From Deltaproteobacteria bacterium (GTDB lineage Bacteria > Desulfobacterota > Dissulfuribacteria > Dissulfuribacterales > UBA3076), in NCBI GenBank assembly GCA_030618205.1, contig JAUXDR010000030.1, forward strand, positions 1 through 8,201: a DNA stretch of 8,201 nucleotides, given 5' to 3'. Positions 6,569-8,201 of this stretch are shown one piece after another. The position numbers were made by a program, and so were the translations under genes. Position 1 is the stretch's first letter. Every line of letters begins with the position of its first letter. A model generated the notes under the pieces. The model saw nothing but the letters and a program-made list of their open reading frames with translations, was not told where the DNA came from and searched no databases.

Positions 6569-7732
6569 TCATTCCGGCGTGTACGCCCTCAAGTAATCCA
6601 GATACTCGCTACTGAAGTCGACCTTGAGTTCTAACCACAGCGGCAGATGATCGCTCATCTGGAACGTGCGCCACTTCTTGAGATAGTATGCAAGAGTGGC
6701 TTCGTTGGTCGCGATCAACTCCTGAAGCGACTCCTTCTTTCGAGTGAGTCTCTGGCACCGACTGGCCGATGTAGTGTTTGCCAATTGGTAGTCGACATCG
6801 TCCATCTTGCGCTCGACCATTCTTCGGATGGTGCTGCGATATTTCAGGAACTTTGCCTCGGTGAACACGGCGTCGAAGAACTGAAACACCCGGTCGTCCC
6901 GCTCCGGATCCACGATTTGCAGCTCGTTCTCACGTGCCTTGAACGAGATTTGGTCGTAGAACTTCGTCCGGTCGGCATTGCTCCCGTGCCGGTTCTGGAT
7001 AACCTGGAATCCGTTGTCTTCGATCGCGTTGAATCCGCGGCTACTTGGCCGCAGGATGTTGAAATCGCCGACTAGGATGTAGTTGTTGTCGCTTTTTTCG
7101 GCCTCGTCCGCCAAGTACTCGGCCACTCGGCTGATCTCCTGGACTCGCCGTTCGTACTCGGGGGTGCCAGTGGAGGAACTGCCGAAGTAGATGTGAACGG
7201 TAGCGAACATGAACTTGAACCAGCCTGACTGGAACAGACAGCTGAACGGCGTGCGCGAGAACTGACGGCGGGTGTCCGCAGTTTCGCTAATAATCATCTC
7301 CGGCGGCAGAACAAGCTCGCCGGCAACTCCCCGGAAGTCGACTTTGTTCTTGTCGAAGATGAAGCCCAGCCGTTCGTCGTTTCCGCCGACGCTTTTGTGG
7401 GTCACATCCGTGAGAATGAAGTCGTACTTCCAGCCCAATATCTCCATCAGCTTCTGCAACGGCCGCAAGTCCCGGCAGACCTCCTGGACCGCGAGCACAT
7501 CGAAGCGTGACATAATCTCCGCGAGATAGTAGAAGGACTCCTCCAGTCGGGGGCCGTGATTGAAGCGATTGTCATCGAAGTTGCGGATGTTCCACGTGCC
7601 GACGATGAGGGATTCGGCCGTGTTCTTCTTCGGCAACTGGGCGTCGAGCTGCTCGCGCAGATCCTTGAGGTTGTCCACCGTGCGCTTGCGGACGGTGGCA
7701 CTCACGTTCTTCAGCGGCTTGTAATACGGCAT
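6569..7732 (-). CDS. Endonuclease/exonuclease/phosphatase (EEP, DNase I-like) family protein
   Basis: A 387-residue protein with the EEP metal-dependent phosphodiesterase motifs in order: TWNIRNF (46-52, N48), LAVQEV (80-85, metal ligand E84), ATVH (177-180, H180), GDFNI (222-226, D223 and N225) and SDHLPLW (360-366, D361 and H362). All expected catalytic residues are present. The substrate cannot be predicted; members cleave DNA, RNA or phospho-compounds. No signal peptide or membrane segment is visible, so it is probably cytoplasmic. A charged, largely helical segment (about 290-358, with MVERKMDDVDYQ and RLTRKKESLQEL) is inserted before the last catalytic motif, and about 40 charged residues precede the domain. 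The start has a strong RBS (GGAGG, four bases before the ATG). The gene looks higher in GC than its neighbours and lies alone between two copies of group II intron sequence, which suggests acquisition by transfer. Confidence 0.87.
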   Translation of the reverse strand: MPYYKPLKNVSATVRKRTVDNLKDLREQLDAQLPKKNTAESLIVGTWNIRNFDDNRFNHGPRLEESFYYLAEIMSRFDVLAVQEVCRDLRPLQKLMEILGWKYDFILTDVTHKSVGGNDERLGFIFDKNKVDFRGVAGELVLPPEMIISETADTRRQFSRTPFSCLFQSGWFKFMFATVHIYFGSSSTGTPEYERRVQEISRVAEYLADEAEKSDNNYILVGDFNILRPSSRGFNAIEDNGFQVIQNRHGSNADRTKFYDQISFKARENELQIVDPERDDRVFQFFDAVFTEAKFLKYRSTIRRMVERKMDDVDYQLANTTSASRCQRLTRKKESLQELIATNEATLAYYLKKWRTFQMSDHLPLWLELKVDFSSEYLDYLRAYTPE

Positions 7733-7752
7733 CGTTCCTCCTTCCCCTCCTG

Positions 7753-7817
7753 TTAGGCAAGTGTTGAATGTTCAAGCCTGAATGTATCAAAGTCGCATAC
7801 CTCTCTCCCATGCCTAA
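7753..7817. repeat. Short inverted repeat upstream of the EEP nuclease
   Basis: TTAGGCA (7753-7759) is repeated inverted as TGCCTAA (7811-7817), 51 bases apart, in the gap between the nuclease start and the intron. Just beyond lies a small perfect stem, TTGCG/CGCAA (7818-7822 with 7826-7830), then an imperfect stem CGGA/TCCG (7831-7834 with 7842-7845). The nuclease promoter would have to lie in this gap, but I see no convincing boxes. The stems could be an operator or part of the intron's insertion target. Confidence 0.4.
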
Positions 7818-7858
7818 TTGCGACGCGCAACGGAATTGCAATCCGATTTAAGCCGTTT

Positions 7859-8201
7859 GTGTACACCCGGCATGGGCGTGAACTTATAGGGGTGAAAGTC
7901 CCGTGTATATGAACCCCGTTCCATCATTTTATGATGGTAACGAAAGTACTAGCCGAAGGCAAGCGCCTTCGCCTAGCTATGGCGTCTCAAGAGGGCGTCA
8001 TCGTGAGGTGGTGTCTGAAGAAAACCGGAGTACAAAAGCTATGAGCCAAGCCTGCCCCTGACTCGATCCGGGGAGCAGAAACCTCATATAAGGCCGGACA
8101 CCCTTGGGTGAGTCAGCACAAGTTGACAAAGCCCTGTGGTTCGGGAACACGGTCCCCTAGACACAAATTGGCGAGGTCATTGAGCGAGTATGCGAAGAAG
8201 A
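7859..8201 (+). mobile_element. Group II intron, 5' part of domain I (continues beyond window)
   Basis: A group II intron appears to begin at about 7859 with GTGTA, close to the GUGYG 5' consensus, followed by typical domain I text: ACCCGGCATGGGCG, ATAGGGGTGAAAGTCCC, GGTAACGAAAGTACTAG, TCGTGAGGTGGTGTCTGAAG and CCTCATATAAGGCC. Strong local hairpins fit a folded ribozyme: CCATCAT/ATGATGG around TTT (7921-7937), and an 11-bp stem with one mismatch (7949-7976) capped by CGAAGGC-AAGC-GCCTTCG. No ORF is expected in this section; the reverse transcriptase/maturase and domains II-VI would lie to the right, outside the window. Part of it (8017-8157) is duplicated at 6416-6557. Whether the intron is complete and mobile cannot be judged. 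The exact 5' splice site is an estimate. Confidence 0.8.

Noticed and set aside
6647..7075. Plus-strand open frame of 142 codons within the EEP nuclease gene
   Set aside because: It is antisense to a gene with well-ordered catalytic motifs and has no recognisable domain. It is explained by the GC-rich codon pattern of the nuclease.
7752..7817. Possible integron attC site (GTTAGGC and GCCTAAT ends)
   Set aside because: The core-like motifs are in the wrong order for an attC, one end lacks the required AAC, and the inner pairing arms are absent.

Overview
The window looks like a bacterial chromosome segment in two parts. On the left (1 to about 5272) are dense housekeeping genes on the + strand: the last codons of an unidentified gene, an FtsH-type membrane AAA protease, a periplasmic Do/DegP-type serine protease with two PDZ domains, and histidinol dehydrogenase (HisD). 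Double-membrane envelope proteases, moderate GC and AT-rich intergenic repeats suggest a Gram-negative bacterium. Desulfobacterota (former Deltaproteobacteria) is my best guess, but that is inference from general resemblance, not a database result.

On the right (about 5273-8201) is an accessory region of broken mobile and addiction-type genes. An intact HigA-type antitoxin lies convergent with hisD. Its toxin partner higB is a pseudogene: it has an in-frame stop and its 5' end is replaced by the 3' part of an IS110-family transposase. After the IS remnant comes a ~142-bp fragment of group II intron domain I. Next is a minus-strand endonuclease/exonuclease/phosphatase (EEP) nuclease gene of visibly higher GC. 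Then a group II intron begins at about 7859 and runs off the window. The intron fragment and the intron share a nearly identical stretch as direct repeats 1601 bp apart, so the nuclease gene sits between two copies of intron sequence.

FtsH (membrane and cytosolic turnover) and DegP (periplasmic quality control) make a plausible envelope proteostasis pair. hisD is separated from degP by a strong terminator-like hairpin that ends directly against the hisD ribosome binding site. No complete mobile element lies in the window, and I see no tRNA, rRNA or CRISPR array. I do not see a clear new biological system. The most unusual items are the nuclease gene between intron repeats, the orphaned antitoxin with a decayed toxin, the terminator/RBS arrangement before hisD, and a possible leaderless ftsH start.
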